A stretch of DNA of 64,000 nt from Bacteroidota bacterium (GTDB lineage Bacteria > Bacteroidota > Ignavibacteria > Ignavibacteriales > Melioribacteraceae). Of this stretch, positions 1 to 8,232 are shown piece by piece; within the stretch, counting starts at the first letter, position 1; each line of letters begins with the position of its first letter. The translations under genes and the position numbers were made by a program. Location of the stretch: positions 1 to 64,000 of the forward strand of contig JAEWUC010000008.1 in the NCBI GenBank assembly GCA_023397505.1, given 5' to 3'. The notes beneath the pieces were generated by a model, which did no database searches, was not told the DNA's origin, and was given only the letters and a program-made list of their open reading frames with translations.

Positions 1-1795
1 ATCCAAAATCTATTGTTGGGTTATCGTTGCAGTTTAATGTTACACTTACTTTTTCATTAATTCCCGCATCGCTGTCCTTAGCATCGTCGCTGCCTTGATT
101 TTTCTTTGTTGAATACCATTTCTTTTGTGTGTTGCTGTATAATGAACCGCCGACTGCTGTATTTGAAGAAGCAACGCGAACATCATATGTGCCGTTTTCT
201 AAATCTGTGAATTCATATTTACCGTTAAGATCTGTCGTGTCTTTTGCAATTACTGAGTTGTTCTTTAACAACTCTATTATTACTCCCGGTATTCCAGGTT
301 CGTTTGTATCTTGTTTGCCGTCTACATCTTTATCGTGCCATACATAATCACCGATTGAATTTTCACAAACAGGAACTTCGCAAATCAAATAACCTTTATC
401 AACAGTTCCGTTGTCAAAATTTTCATTAATTGCAGTTGCGGCATCATTAAATTGATTCAATGTGAATCCATTCAAACTTCCGCCGCCGATTGCTTGTTCT
501 GCTAAAGCTAAAAATTGATTAACGCTGTATCCTGAAAAAGGACCACTTAAAATTTCGAGTTCTCCAAGATTTATAGGGTTTGTACCAATGTAACCGGCTT
601 CATCATATTTTACGCTTAATTTCAAAGCAACGAGTTGGCCTGCTAAAACTCCCGCGCTGGTTGAAGAAGGATTAGAATAATTTTGCGTAAAAGTTGATGC
701 TGTTCCTCCTTGCGGTAAAAAGCTTTTAACAGCCGATGCGGAAGATAATGTTAGTTTGTATGTCCCCCCGAGAATTAATCCCGATGGAAATACGCTGTTA
801 AAATATGTATCGCGGATAATTCCAGGTGTGCTGTTTGATGGGCTTCCCCATCCACCCTGTGTAAATGTTACATAACCTTTCGTATCGCAATTAGCAGGTG
901 GTGCATACCACTCAACCGTTGCGGTAACTTCTTTTAAATCGAAAGATGGTGTTGCTAGAACTAATTTCTGTTTATCGTTTGGATTACTTTTGTGTACATA
1001 ACGTGTACCTTGAGGAATTTCAATATTTGCTTTTGCTTTAATTGTTGCCGAACCAAGACCGTTGTAAGTTAATGTTATTGGTCCCGCCTGTCCGTTTGAG
1101 TTTGTTGTAACATTAGAAGTACTTAACGAACCAAGAGTTGTTGTTAATTGAATAGATAGATTTGAAACTGGATTACCGTTTAAGTCAAGTGCATAAATAT
1201 TAAATGACGCTGGTGTTCCTTGTGTATAAGCTTGCGAAGCCGGAACTATTAATAATGTTTGAAGCGTTACAACATTATTATGATTTGCAGTTGCATCGGC
1301 GATAATGGCAAGAGAACGTGATTTAACAGTTGATTCGTTTGAAATCGTGTTGGCGTTTACACCATCCATAAAATGCCAAATAGCCATCTGAACTGCTGCT
1401 GCCTCTTTATCATTGTCGGATAATTTTCCGGAATAGCTTGTTTTATAAGGATAGTAATTATTCAATATATAGGTAACTTCCGAAGGAGTGCTGGATTCAT
1501 CCCAATAATCTTGATTATAAACCAATCCATGTTGAAGATCGATACAGTAAAATTTTTCGCTATGCCCGTTTAATGTACCGTTAAAAGTACCAGCAAAATT
1601 ACTAGCACCCTGATTATTATAAGGGTTAGTATAAGAAATTGTTTTTCCCTCAGCAGAGCCGCTAATTCTTGCAATGCTGGTATAATCCTTTACACTTAAA
1701 TTGTTTTTGCTTTGTGCAAAGGAATTTGTGCTGATACCTAAAAGAAGTGTCAATACAACTAACACCCTCAAAAATGTTGTCGGCTGTTTTTTCAC
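1..1795 (-). CDS. Secreted thioester-domain (TQXA) surface protein, 3' end beyond window
   Basis: The frame opens with GTG at 1795 after a GGAGGAG ribosome site and runs off the left edge (598 codons visible). Residues 1-27 form a signal peptide ending FAQ. About residues 80-150 match the thioester domain of Gram-positive adhesins: Cys84 in YCIDL and Gln136 in VQMAIW are where the family forms its internal Cys-Gln thioester, which in known members bonds covalently to host or surface targets. Next comes a Big_1-like Ig domain (VPASQAYTQGTPASFNIYALD), then a long unassigned part, then an SdrD-B-like module (SIGDYVWHDKDVDGKQD, EPGIPGV). No anchor or sorting signal can be judged because the C-terminus is missing. 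The role as an adhesin is inferred; the domain reading is good. I checked the frame at Cys84 and Gln136. Confidence 0.82.
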   Translation of the reverse strand, partial: MKKQPTTFLRVLVVLTLLLGISTNSFAQSKNNLSVKDYTSIARISGSAEGKTISYTNPYNNQGASNFAGTFNGTLNGHSEKFYCIDLQHGLVYNQDYWDESSTPSEVTYILNNYYPYKTSYSGKLSDNDKEAAAVQMAIWHFMDGVNANTISNESTVKSRSLAIIADATANHNNVVTLQTLLIVPASQAYTQGTPASFNIYALDLNGNPVSNLSIQLTTTLGSLSTSNVTTNSNGQAGPITLTYNGLGSATIKAKANIEIPQGTRYVHKSNPNDKQKLVLATPSFDLKEVTATVEWYAPPANCDTKGYVTFTQGGWGSPSNSTPGIIRDTYFNSVFPSGLILGGTYKLTLSSASAVKSFLPQGGTASTFTQNYSNPSSTSAGVLAGQLVALKLSVKYDEAGYIGTNPINLGELEILSGPFSGYSVNQFLALAEQAIGGGSLNGFTLNQFNDAATAINENFDNGTVDKGYLICEVPVCENSIGDYVWHDKDVDGKQDTNEPGIPGVIIELLKNNSVIAKDTTDLNGKYEFTDLENGTYDVRVASSNTAVGGSLYSNTQKKWYSTKKNQGSDDAKDSDAGINEKVSVTLNCNDNPTIDFG

Positions 1796-2125
1796 TTTAC
1801 TCCTCCTTTGATGTTTCAATTGTAATTGGAGTGAATAAAACAACATGAGTGCCATAAAAAAATGGCGAATATTGCACAAAATGCTAATTTTTGGGGGGTC
1901 CGAAAATGCACTAATGTTTCAAAATGATATTCAATACAAATTGTGAGGCACGTCAGCTTTTAACTGAAAAGGCTATTTTTGAATTGAAAAAGGACTTAAA
2001 AAAGATACTTGGGCTGAAATTAAAGCGATGTGTTTATGGAGAGATAAAATGCTAAAGTTATTGATTTATGATTTTTCAACTTTTCTCAAAATGAATCGAA
2101 TTTGCTTAAAAATCTCTATAAAAAT
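1796..2125. other. Intergenic stretch upstream of the surface protein
   Basis: This 330-base gap lies between the start of the surface-protein gene and the 3' end of rlmD. It holds the surface protein's ribosome site next to 1800 and, presumably, its promoter. It also contains the plus-strand nucleotidyltransferase remnant listed separately. I see no RNA gene or strong terminator for rlmD. Confidence 0.5.
1924..2055 (+). pseudogene. Remnant of an MNT-type nucleotidyltransferase N-terminus
   Basis: A 43-codon plus-strand frame encodes a helix-rich peptide containing LLTEKAIFELKKDLKKILG followed by LKLKRCVYGEIKC and a stop. This resembles the start of minimal nucleotidyltransferases (MNT, the antitoxin of HEPN/MNT pairs), where such a helix leads into a strand and the motif LYGSRARGD. 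Here the GS-x-D motif is lost after YG, and no catalytic Asp or HEPN partner follows. I read it as a decayed fragment. It could instead be an unrelated short peptide; no ribosome site is visible. Confidence 0.45.
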
Positions 2126-3562
2126 TTAGATCTCTAATAGTGCCACATTTTCAATATGATAAGTATGCGGAAACATGTCAACTGGCTGAAGTTTAATCAA
2201 CTTATAACCTTCATCGCATAATAATTTAATATCACGCGCTTGTGTGGAGGGATTACAGCTTATATATACTATCTTAGAAGGTTTTAACTCTAAAATATCT
2301 TTTACCGTTTTAGGATTCATTCCGCTTCTCGGCGGATCGGCAATAATGATATCCGGTTTGGGAATTTTACTTTCCTCTATTGTCGGAAGAAACGACTTAT
2401 TAAGATCGGCAAGTACCGGTTGAAAATTTGTAATATTGTTCAAACCGATATTTACTTTCGCATCCTCAATAGCGGGAACAACGCTTTCGAATCCGTAAAT
2501 TTCCTTAACCAAGCCGGAAATAAATATTGGAATTGTTCCGGCGCCGGAATAAAGGTCATAAACAACTTCATCACCTTTAAATTCTGCAAAATCCACAGCT
2601 GTTTGATAAAGCCGTTCTGCTTGATGTGTATTTGTTTGGAAAAATGAATTTGCGCTTATTCTAAATTTTTTGTCTCCGATAAAATCATAATTAAAACCGG
2701 GACCATGAAAAATAATTTCATAATCGCCTGTAGCAACTTGGGCTTTTTTAAGATTTATATTGTTAATAACAGTCGTTACTTCAGGGAATTCTTTTATCAA
2801 TTCATCTTTGTATAGTGTGAACAATCGTTCGTTTTCTTCGGAGGTGACCAAGTTGATCATCAAATCACTTGTATGGAATGAATTACGAATTATCAAATTT
2901 CTTAAAAAACCGGTATGATTTTGCGTAGAATAGATAGAAATCGCTCGACTTTTGAAGAAAAACCGTGTAAAATTCAAAATCCGGTTACTCAGTTCAGATT
3001 GAAGAAAACACTCATCTATATTCAACACTTTATCATACAAACCTGGGATGTGCAAGCCGAGTGAAAAATCTTTATCCGGAATTTCCTGCATGGAATTGAT
3101 TTCATCATCAGTAAGCCAGCGCTTAACCGCAAATGAAAATTCCATTTTGTTTCTGTAAAAGAAATTGTTTTCGGAGGGAATTATGGGCAGCATGTTAAAA
3201 CCGCTAAATCCTCCTATTCTCTCAAATATTTCTTTTACTTGTTCATACTTAAATTTTGTTTGCTGCTCGTAAATCAAATTTTGAGCTTTGCAGCCGCCGC
3301 AAACTCCAAAATACTTGCAGCGCGGTTCTGTTCTAAAAGGTGATTTTTTGATAAACTCTTTTACTCTTGCTTCGGCATATGATTTTTTAATCTTTACAAG
3401 TTGAGCAATTACTATGTCGCCGGGGTACGAGTGCTCAACGAACACAACATATTTTTTCGGCACTTCATCTAATGAATTAACTTCTTTTATTGTCTTGGCA
3501 ACACCTTTTCCTTCGAATGCGTAACCCGTAATTTCTAATTCAAGTAAGTCGCCCTTTTTCAA
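2126..3562 (-). CDS. rlmD: 23S rRNA (uracil-C5)-methyltransferase RlmD/RumA family
   Basis: Class I SAM-dependent enzyme that makes 5-methyluridine in 23S rRNA. The protein has 478 residues. An N-terminal TRAM domain (about 1-70) precedes the iron-sulfur cysteines Cys82, Cys88, Cys91 and Cys185, which match the four-cysteine spacing of E. coli RumA. The catalytic cysteine is Cys436 in ISCNPSTQ, after the DPPRSGM motif. The start is TTG at 3562: an AAGAAGGA ribosome site lies just upstream inside the last codons of the methyltransferase gene, and the two genes are 2 bases apart, so translation is probably coupled. RlmCD or TrmA-like specificity cannot be excluded from sequence. Confidence 0.9.
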   Translation of the reverse strand: MKKGDLLELEITGYAFEGKGVAKTIKEVNSLDEVPKKYVVFVEHSYPGDIVIAQLVKIKKSYAEARVKEFIKKSPFRTEPRCKYFGVCGGCKAQNLIYEQQTKFKYEQVKEIFERIGGFSGFNMLPIIPSENNFFYRNKMEFSFAVKRWLTDDEINSMQEIPDKDFSLGLHIPGLYDKVLNIDECFLQSELSNRILNFTRFFFKSRAISIYSTQNHTGFLRNLIIRNSFHTSDLMINLVTSEENERLFTLYKDELIKEFPEVTTVINNINLKKAQVATGDYEIIFHGPGFNYDFIGDKKFRISANSFFQTNTHQAERLYQTAVDFAEFKGDEVVYDLYSGAGTIPIFISGLVKEIYGFESVVPAIEDAKVNIGLNNITNFQPVLADLNKSFLPTIEESKIPKPDIIIADPPRSGMNPKTVKDILELKPSKIVYISCNPSTQARDIKLLCDEGYKLIKLQPVDMFPHTYHIENVALLEI

Positions 3563-3564
3563 CT

Positions 3565-4275
3565 TTAATCCTTCTTCAAAAGTAAAACATGAAAACCGAT
3601 ATATTTATCTCCGCGGAGTTTTAAGTAAACATTAGATTCGTGACTTATTTTGTTCACAATTTTTTTGTAATAACTTTTTTCACTGTCTGTTAAATTATAA
3701 ACAGCTTCGTCCAACTTAGCAGCGTTTATTGAATAGAACTCCTTTAATGTAGAGGAAAGATTTTCAGAAGCAATTACCGAAAACTTTCTATCCGAATAAT
3801 ACTTTTGAATATCTTCGTGATAAAGCGGCAGCATGCTTGAAGCGTCAAAAATGTCCTGCATAAAACGTGGCTGTTCATTAACAAGAGAAACAATTTCGCC
3901 GATACAAAAATATCCTCCGGGCTTCAAGATTCGTTTTATCTCTTTCACTATTTTATTTCGGTTTATAAGCGAGATAGATGCTTGAGAGTAAATCAAATCA
4001 AATTCGTGCTCATTGTAATCGGTAGTTTCAAAACTCATCATTTTCAAATTAACCGCTTCGTCGTTCTTTAGAACAAGCTTTGAATTCAGCAACGATTCGT
4101 ATTCTTCAACTATTAATTCAATTTTTACATTGTAAATGTTTGCTAATTCAAGTGCAGGTATTTCGCTTGATGAACCGATTACCAATATTGATTTCGGTTC
4201 GGCATCTAATTTTCTTTCTAAGAAATCTATCTGCTTTGCCAATCCCGGCAATAATATTTGTTTTCGGTTTTTCAT
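3565..4275 (-). CDS. Class I SAM-dependent methyltransferase, substrate unknown
   Basis: A 236-residue protein starting MKNRKQ at 4275. I reject a longer frame from 4431 because it would run through the terminator and into the lipoprotein gene upstream. It shows a Rossmann methyltransferase pattern: SILVIGSSSEIPALELA (a degenerate glycine loop), then FDLIYSQASI, and LKPGGYFCIGE before strand 5. It is directly upstream of rlmD (2 bases), so it may share a role in RNA or translation, but nothing identifies the substrate. The glycine loop has fewer glycines than usual, so SAM binding is probable, not certain. Confidence 0.75.
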   Translation of the reverse strand: MKNRKQILLPGLAKQIDFLERKLDAEPKSILVIGSSSEIPALELANIYNVKIELIVEEYESLLNSKLVLKNDEAVNLKMMSFETTDYNEHEFDLIYSQASISLINRNKIVKEIKRILKPGGYFCIGEIVSLVNEQPRFMQDIFDASSMLPLYHEDIQKYYSDRKFSVIASENLSSTLKEFYSINAAKLDEAVYNLTDSEKSYYKKIVNKISHESNVYLKLRGDKYIGFHVLLLKKD

Positions 4276-4319
4276 GATGCAAAGATAAGCAAGTGTGAAT
4301 TGATTTTTGAATTTAATTA

Positions 4320-4351
4320 AAAAGGAGAATGCTTCTAAGCACCCTCCTTTT
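4320..4351 (-). terminator. Rho-independent terminator after the SprA-like lipoprotein gene
   Basis: AAAAGGAG (4320-4327) pairs with CTCCTTTT (4344-4351), with an inner TGCTT/AAGCA stem. Read on the minus strand, the hairpin is followed by a T run. It lies between the lipoprotein stop and the methyltransferase start. Confidence 0.7.
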
Positions 4352-4364
4352 GAAAGGAGTAATA

Positions 4365-5411
4365 TTACAGTTCTTCGAATTTTATTTCGGCAATTTGAAT
4401 ATGAACAAGATTTTCCGCGTTTGTAATCCATAAACGCATTGATTCCATCATATTTTTATCCGGCGCACCGACACGAACATCAGGTAAATCAACCGGAATT
4501 TTTAGCTGCATCCACCCGTTTTTTCCATGTTCGATTATTCTGCTTGAAACTAACTTATTTACATCCAGCGGTATTTTATATGAGAAATAATCATTCGCAG
4601 AATCTAATGCATAGTTACCGTTAATATCTTCGGTATCGTATATTCTTTTAATTTCCAAAAGAGATTTATTGTTTTCCAATCCGTTCACATACTCGAACTT
4701 ATTGTGTTGAAAAGAGAAATCGTCTCTGTTGGGATCGGTTTCACTTTGATATGCAGGTTCCATTAAATTAAATATTCCGTCGATGCCTGTGTCTTCCCCA
4801 TCATCAAGCAAGTTGTTCGCATTTTTATCCTCCGTATCCAATCTTCCGTTAGGTATTATTTCTTCCGAAATTTTTCCCACATCAAAATTCAACATTGCTT
4901 CGGAAGAAGAATTTTCAATTCTAAGCCATATTTTTAGAACAAGGTTTTTATTTTTAAACTTATTCACAATGCTATCCGGCAGAGAACGGAAAAATCCACC
5001 CCAATTGTTTCTTAAATCCTGGGAGATTTCACCGTTGTTATAAATTCCTTTCTGGGTTGGATTGAAAACAACATCAAGCACGGTTACGAGTGATTCCTGC
5101 GGACTAACTTTAACATCATCAGCAATAATATCATTAACAAGATACTGCGACGGTATAAGATTATACCAACAAATATGTGCTCTTTTTTGTTGAGCGGTTA
5201 TAATGTTTTCATTAAGTCCAAAAGCCGGAATGCTCGATTGAACGAACCCTCCGTAATCAACTAAATCGGCGTAAAAATAATTTTCAGTTTTGGGCGAGAT
5301 AATACTGTTGTCTTCGCTGCAACTTATTATAAGCATAAATATCATCAAAGTTACTGCGAGTAATAAAATAAATGAGAAAGCGTTGGGAATGATTTTTTTG
5401 AAGGCAGGCAC
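4365..5411 (-). CDS. Lipoprotein matching one SprA-type repeat unit
   Basis: A 348-residue protein with a GTG start at 5411 after an AGAGG site. A hydrophobic N-terminus ends in the lipobox-like IISC. The rest reads like a single module of the giant type IX secretion/gliding protein SprA: an aspartate-rich stretch (IPNGRLDTEDKNANN, then DDGEDTGIDG), then DINGNYALDSANDYFSYKIPL, then GWMQLKIPVD, MRLWITNAENL and IQIAEIKF. SprA proteins have many such units and over 2000 residues; here only one is present, anchored as a lipoprotein. Function unknown. A calcium-binding role for the acidic loops is only a guess. It is a single-gene unit bounded by its own terminator. Confidence 0.6.
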   Translation of the reverse strand: MPAFKKIIPNAFSFILLLAVTLMIFMLIISCSEDNSIISPKTENYFYADLVDYGGFVQSSIPAFGLNENIITAQQKRAHICWYNLIPSQYLVNDIIADDVKVSPQESLVTVLDVVFNPTQKGIYNNGEISQDLRNNWGGFFRSLPDSIVNKFKNKNLVLKIWLRIENSSSEAMLNFDVGKISEEIIPNGRLDTEDKNANNLLDDGEDTGIDGIFNLMEPAYQSETDPNRDDFSFQHNKFEYVNGLENNKSLLEIKRIYDTEDINGNYALDSANDYFSYKIPLDVNKLVSSRIIEHGKNGWMQLKIPVDLPDVRVGAPDKNMMESMRLWITNAENLVHIQIAEIKFEEL

Positions 5412-5787
5412 AATTAACCTCTCTTTTGTTTGTGATTGTAACTAACAATTAAACAGTCAAAGAGAGATTTATGCAGACTCCTATTTTTTCTGCCTCAAGT
5501 TTAGGGTATAACAATTTAATATGCAATATGTTTTAAAGTTTTTTATAAATATAAAATGAATTCTTTTCCATATATCTCTCTAAAAATATATTTCTTTTTA
5601 ATCGTTATTCATGCGGCCTGCTTCGCTCTACCGCCTTAACTCGGCTGAAAAGAGAGGTAAGCGCGTATGTGAGATGAGAATCGGACATCTATCTATCTTC
5701 TTAAGAAATTGATTTTGAATTTTTCCCGGGTCTCTTTATTTAATTTAAAATGCATTTGTCTTTATATTGAATTATTTTTTAAATGAA
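5412..5787. other. Intergenic stretch between divergent genes
   Basis: About 375 bases separate the lipoprotein gene (minus) and the Sco1 gene (plus). Most is very AT-rich and should hold both promoters. A more GC-rich patch at about 5609-5650 stands out but folds into no RNA I recognise and has no convincing reading frame. Confidence 0.45.
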
Positions 5788-6381
5788 ATGAAAACAAAAA
5801 TACTTTTAAATATCCTTTTCTTTACACTGATTGTCATTTCCGGTTGCGGTGATAAACTTCCAAGAACCGATGCTTTTGAAAATGAAAATTTTCAACTTGT
5901 AGATCAAAACAACAAATCGGTTTTATTCCCCGATTTTGCAAAAGGTAAAATTTCTATTGTCGGCTATATTTTTACGAACTGTCCTGACATTTGTCCGCTT
6001 ACAACAAACAACATGCGCTTAATCCAGGAAAAAGTTAAAAAAGAAAAAATCAACGATGTTGAATTTGTATCTATAAGTTTTGATCCCGATACCGATACAC
6101 CTGAAGTACTTCACAAGTTTGCAGAAATTCGAAATCTTGATTTGAGCAACTGGACTTTTTTAACCGGAGAAAAAATTATTGTCGATTCGTTAATAAAGAA
6201 AGTCGGCGTGTTTGCCGTACCGGGTGACTCGACAGTTTTAAAGAGCGGCAAAACAATTTATTATTATGTTCACACGGACAGGATTCAATTAATAGATAAA
6301 GACGGGATGACTCGTAAAAATTATCCCGGCAGCAAAATAGACATTGATGAAATTATTGCGGATATAAAAAGTTTGGATTAA
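5788..6381 (+). CDS. Sco1/SenC-family copper chaperone lipoprotein
   Basis: A 197-residue thioredoxin-fold protein that delivers copper to the CuA site of cytochrome oxidase or acts as a thiol reductant. The copper ligands are visible: Cys65 and Cys69 in FTNCPDICP, and His162 in YYVHTDRIQL. A lipobox ISGC places Cys20 as the lipid anchor. I choose ATG 5788; a TTG at 5767 in the same frame would add seven residues before the signal peptide. The PCuAC gene follows 58 bases downstream, the usual partner in copper delivery. No oxidase subunit is in the window. Confidence 0.88.
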   Translation: MKTKILLNILFFTLIVISGCGDKLPRTDAFENENFQLVDQNNKSVLFPDFAKGKISIVGYIFTNCPDICPLTTNNMRLIQEKVKKEKINDVEFVSISFDPDTDTPEVLHKFAEIRNLDLSNWTFLTGEKIIVDSLIKKVGVFAVPGDSTVLKSGKTIYYYVHTDRIQLIDKDGMTRKNYPGSKIDIDEIIADIKSLD

Positions 6382-6439
6382 TTGAACTACACCCGTTGGT
6401 ATTTGGTTTTATATCTTATCAAATATTTTGGGAGAACAC

Positions 6440-6889
6440 GTGAAATCTTTTTCTATTTGCATTACCTTTTTAATTTTATCATTTGCCACAATAAACGCTC
6501 AACGATCAAACATCCAAATTAAAGACGCGTGGGTACGCCCGTCCGCCGCGGGATCAAACACGGCTTTATTTTTTGTTCTTAACAACACCGGAGATGTGCC
6601 CGATACTTTAGTTAGAGCAGAATCGAATGTAGCGGATATAGTCGAAGTGCATGAAACATATAAAAAAGACAACGATAAAATGGGAATGCGTGAAGTTAAA
6701 TTTGTTGCAGTGCCCGCTAAATCTAAAGTTGAATTTAAACCGCGTGAACTTCATGTCATGTTTATTGATCTTCAAAAAGATTTACGAATCGGTGATGAAA
6801 TTGAAGCAGTATTGAATTTAAAACATGCCGGGAAAATAAAAGTGAAAGCTGTTGTAAAAGATATGCCCGCAATGAATATGAATCATTAA
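6440..6889 (+). CDS. PCuAC-type periplasmic copper chaperone
   Basis: A 149-residue exported protein of the PCu(A)C family, which carries Cu(I) to cytochrome oxidase together with Sco proteins. The metal motif fits the family spacing exactly: His71, ten further positions to Met83, 21 to His105, then Met107; the optional Met after the first His is Glu here. A second His/Met tail (MPAMNMNH) may also bind copper. I choose GTG 6440, which has a GGGAGA site six bases upstream and is followed by a signal peptide ending INAQ. The 3' end overlaps the convergent gene by four bases. Confidence 0.87.
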   Translation: MKSFSICITFLILSFATINAQRSNIQIKDAWVRPSAAGSNTALFFVLNNTGDVPDTLVRAESNVADIVEVHETYKKDNDKMGMREVKFVAVPAKSKVEFKPRELHVMFIDLQKDLRIGDEIEAVLNLKHAGKIKVKAVVKDMPAMNMNH

Positions 6890-7497
6890 TCAGTTATTAA
6901 CGATTCAAGGAATTCTCCGGCAACTACTCTATATGCCGGGGAATATTTTTCTCCATATTTTTTAGAATGATGAACTGCGGGATAATCTTTTTCTTTTAAT
7001 TCATTGAAATACTTTTGGGCTTCTTCTTTCGAGAAGTTTAGTTCACCATTATCCAGCATCTCTAAAAAACAGTTGAGGTTTCTTTCCAGGATTTCTTTGT
7101 CGCCCTTATACTTATTGGCGGTTTCAATAAACGCATTTAAAAGTTTTTCGGGATTCATTCCGGCCTTAATAAACGGTCGAAGATTAATCCGTACAATTTT
7201 ACCGCCGGGTGAAATTGTGTCAATCATTTCTTCTTTGGGATTCCAGTTCAAACCGGCTATTTCTTTTTCCATCCATTTGCGAACGGCCGCGGCATCATTA
7301 ACCGCATGTTCACTGCCCATCGCCGATTGATGTAAAAGTTTATAAACATCCTGAATTTCCATTTCGGGATATTTAATAATTTCTTTCTTGATAATGCCTT
7401 TTATGGGATCTATTTCATTTGTTTTTTGGCAATTGATTTTCTCCGTCGAAAAAAGTAGTGAAAAAATTACTACTATAAAAAATATTATTTTTCGCAA
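6886..7497 (-). CDS. Secreted conserved protein of unknown function
   Basis: 203 residues with a TTG start at 7497, preceded by AGGGAG. Residues 1-23 look like a signal peptide. The mature part contains a motif I believe is conserved in uncharacterised bacterial proteins, YKLLHQSAMGSEHAV, followed by ISPGGKIVRINLRPF and a C-terminal PAVHHSKKYGEKYSPAYRVV. The conserved His residues suggest an enzyme or metal site, but I cannot name the reaction. Convergent with the PCuAC gene; transcribed alone. Confidence 0.65.
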   Translation of the reverse strand: MRKIIFFIVVIFSLLFSTEKINCQKTNEIDPIKGIIKKEIIKYPEMEIQDVYKLLHQSAMGSEHAVNDAAAVRKWMEKEIAGLNWNPKEEMIDTISPGGKIVRINLRPFIKAGMNPEKLLNAFIETANKYKGDKEILERNLNCFLEMLDNGELNFSKEEAQKYFNELKEKDYPAVHHSKKYGEKYSPAYRVVAGEFLESLITD

Positions 7498-7548
7498 AAG
7501 TACTCCCTATAGGATGATATTAAATTAGCTAATCGAATTTAAAATGAA

Positions 7549-7574
7549 AAAGCCCCCGCATAATACGGGGGCTT
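7549..7574 (-). terminator. Rho-independent terminator of the cold-shock gene
   Basis: AGCCCCCG (7551-7558) pairs with CGGGGGCT (7566-7573) around a seven-base loop. On the minus strand it is followed by TTTTTCATTTT. It lies 22 bases after the csp stop codon. Confidence 0.88.
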
Positions 7575-7595
7575 GCAAACCAATAGTATTTATTC

Positions 7596-7808
7596 TTAAT
7601 GAATAACTTTTACGTCTGCAGCTTGAAGACCCTTAGGACCGTTAGCAACTGAGAATTCAACTTTTTGGTTTTCATTCAAGGATTTGTATCCATCCCCTAC
7701 TATCGACTTAAAATGTACGAATACATCTTCGCCGCCTTCTTGAGAAATGAAACCAAAACCTTTTGTGCTGTTGAACCATTTTACGGTTCCTTGTTTGCGC
7801 TCTGCCAT
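7596..7808 (-). CDS. Cold-shock domain RNA-binding protein (CspA family)
   Basis: A 70-residue single cold-shock domain. The two RNA-binding motifs are intact: KGFGFI (RNP1) and VFVHF (RNP2). Such proteins melt RNA secondary structure and often act in cold or growth transitions. ATG 7808 is preceded by AAGGAG. The gene has its own strong terminator and about 200 bases of upstream leader, consistent with the long 5' leaders typical of the family. Confidence 0.95.
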   Translation of the reverse strand: MAERKQGTVKWFNSTKGFGFISQEGGEDVFVHFKSIVGDGYKSLNENQKVEFSVANGPKGLQAADVKVIH

Positions 7809-8005
7809 GACAGATGCTCCTTTAAATATTTGTAAATAATTGTTTGATTTTTGACAGAGCTTTAAAGCTGTGTGGGGTCGAACGAATTGCGTCTACATCT
7901 ACATCTACTTCTAAAGTTACTGCCTATCGTGAGTAAACATATATAAAGGTTTTTTATTATCCAAATTAATTTTATCTAAATAAGACCTCCCCCTCTGCAA
8001 TTAAT
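7809..8005. other. Leader and upstream region of the cold-shock gene
   Basis: This stretch probably holds the csp promoter and untranslated leader, read on the minus strand. It contains a short direct repeat (TCTACATCTACATCTAC near 7901-7917). I see no gene in it. Confidence 0.4.
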
Positions 8006-8137
8006 TTACTGTGATTCTTCAGCGGGATATGTTTTACTTTTTCTATTATAAACTTTATTAGATTCCTTTACCTTCGGCTTCTGCTTGGGAAGGGGGATTC
8101 TGATCTTCTTCTTTTTGGCTTTGATTTTACTTTTCAT
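8006..8137 (-). CDS. 43-residue highly basic small protein
   Basis: A short frame from ATG 8137 to TAA at 8006. The peptide begins MKSKIKAKKKKIRIPLPKQK and is rich in Lys (15 of 43) with prolines, ending in KTYPAEESQ. Composition is like a nucleic-acid-associated tail or a small ribosome-linked protein. I believe similar Lys/Pro-rich short proteins occur near csp genes in related genomes, but that is recollection, not a search. There is no strong ribosome site (only GGCG about eight bases upstream). It lies on the same strand upstream of csp and could be co-transcribed. Confidence 0.6.
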   Translation of the reverse strand: MKSKIKAKKKKIRIPLPKQKPKVKESNKVYNRKSKTYPAEESQ

Positions 8138-8232
8138 CTTTTACGCCGTTTAATATTTTATTGATACAACAAAATTGAGTCATGCGAGTCTAAATTAGCA
8201 ACTATTTTGATTATATGTTAAACGGAGGTCTT

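Noticed and set aside
1738..1795. Possible frameshift in the homopolymer runs at the start of the surface-protein gene.
   Set aside because: From GTG 1795 the frame places Cys84 and Gln136 exactly where expected, so I treat the gene as intact there.
4276..4431. Longer start for the methyltransferase at 3565.
   Set aside because: The extension crosses a terminator and the end of the lipoprotein gene and has no methyltransferase similarity.
5600..5660. GC-rich patch resembling part of a reversed tRNA D-arm (CTCTACCGCCTTAACTCGGC).
   Set aside because: No acceptor stem, anticodon arm or T-arm can be fitted on either strand.
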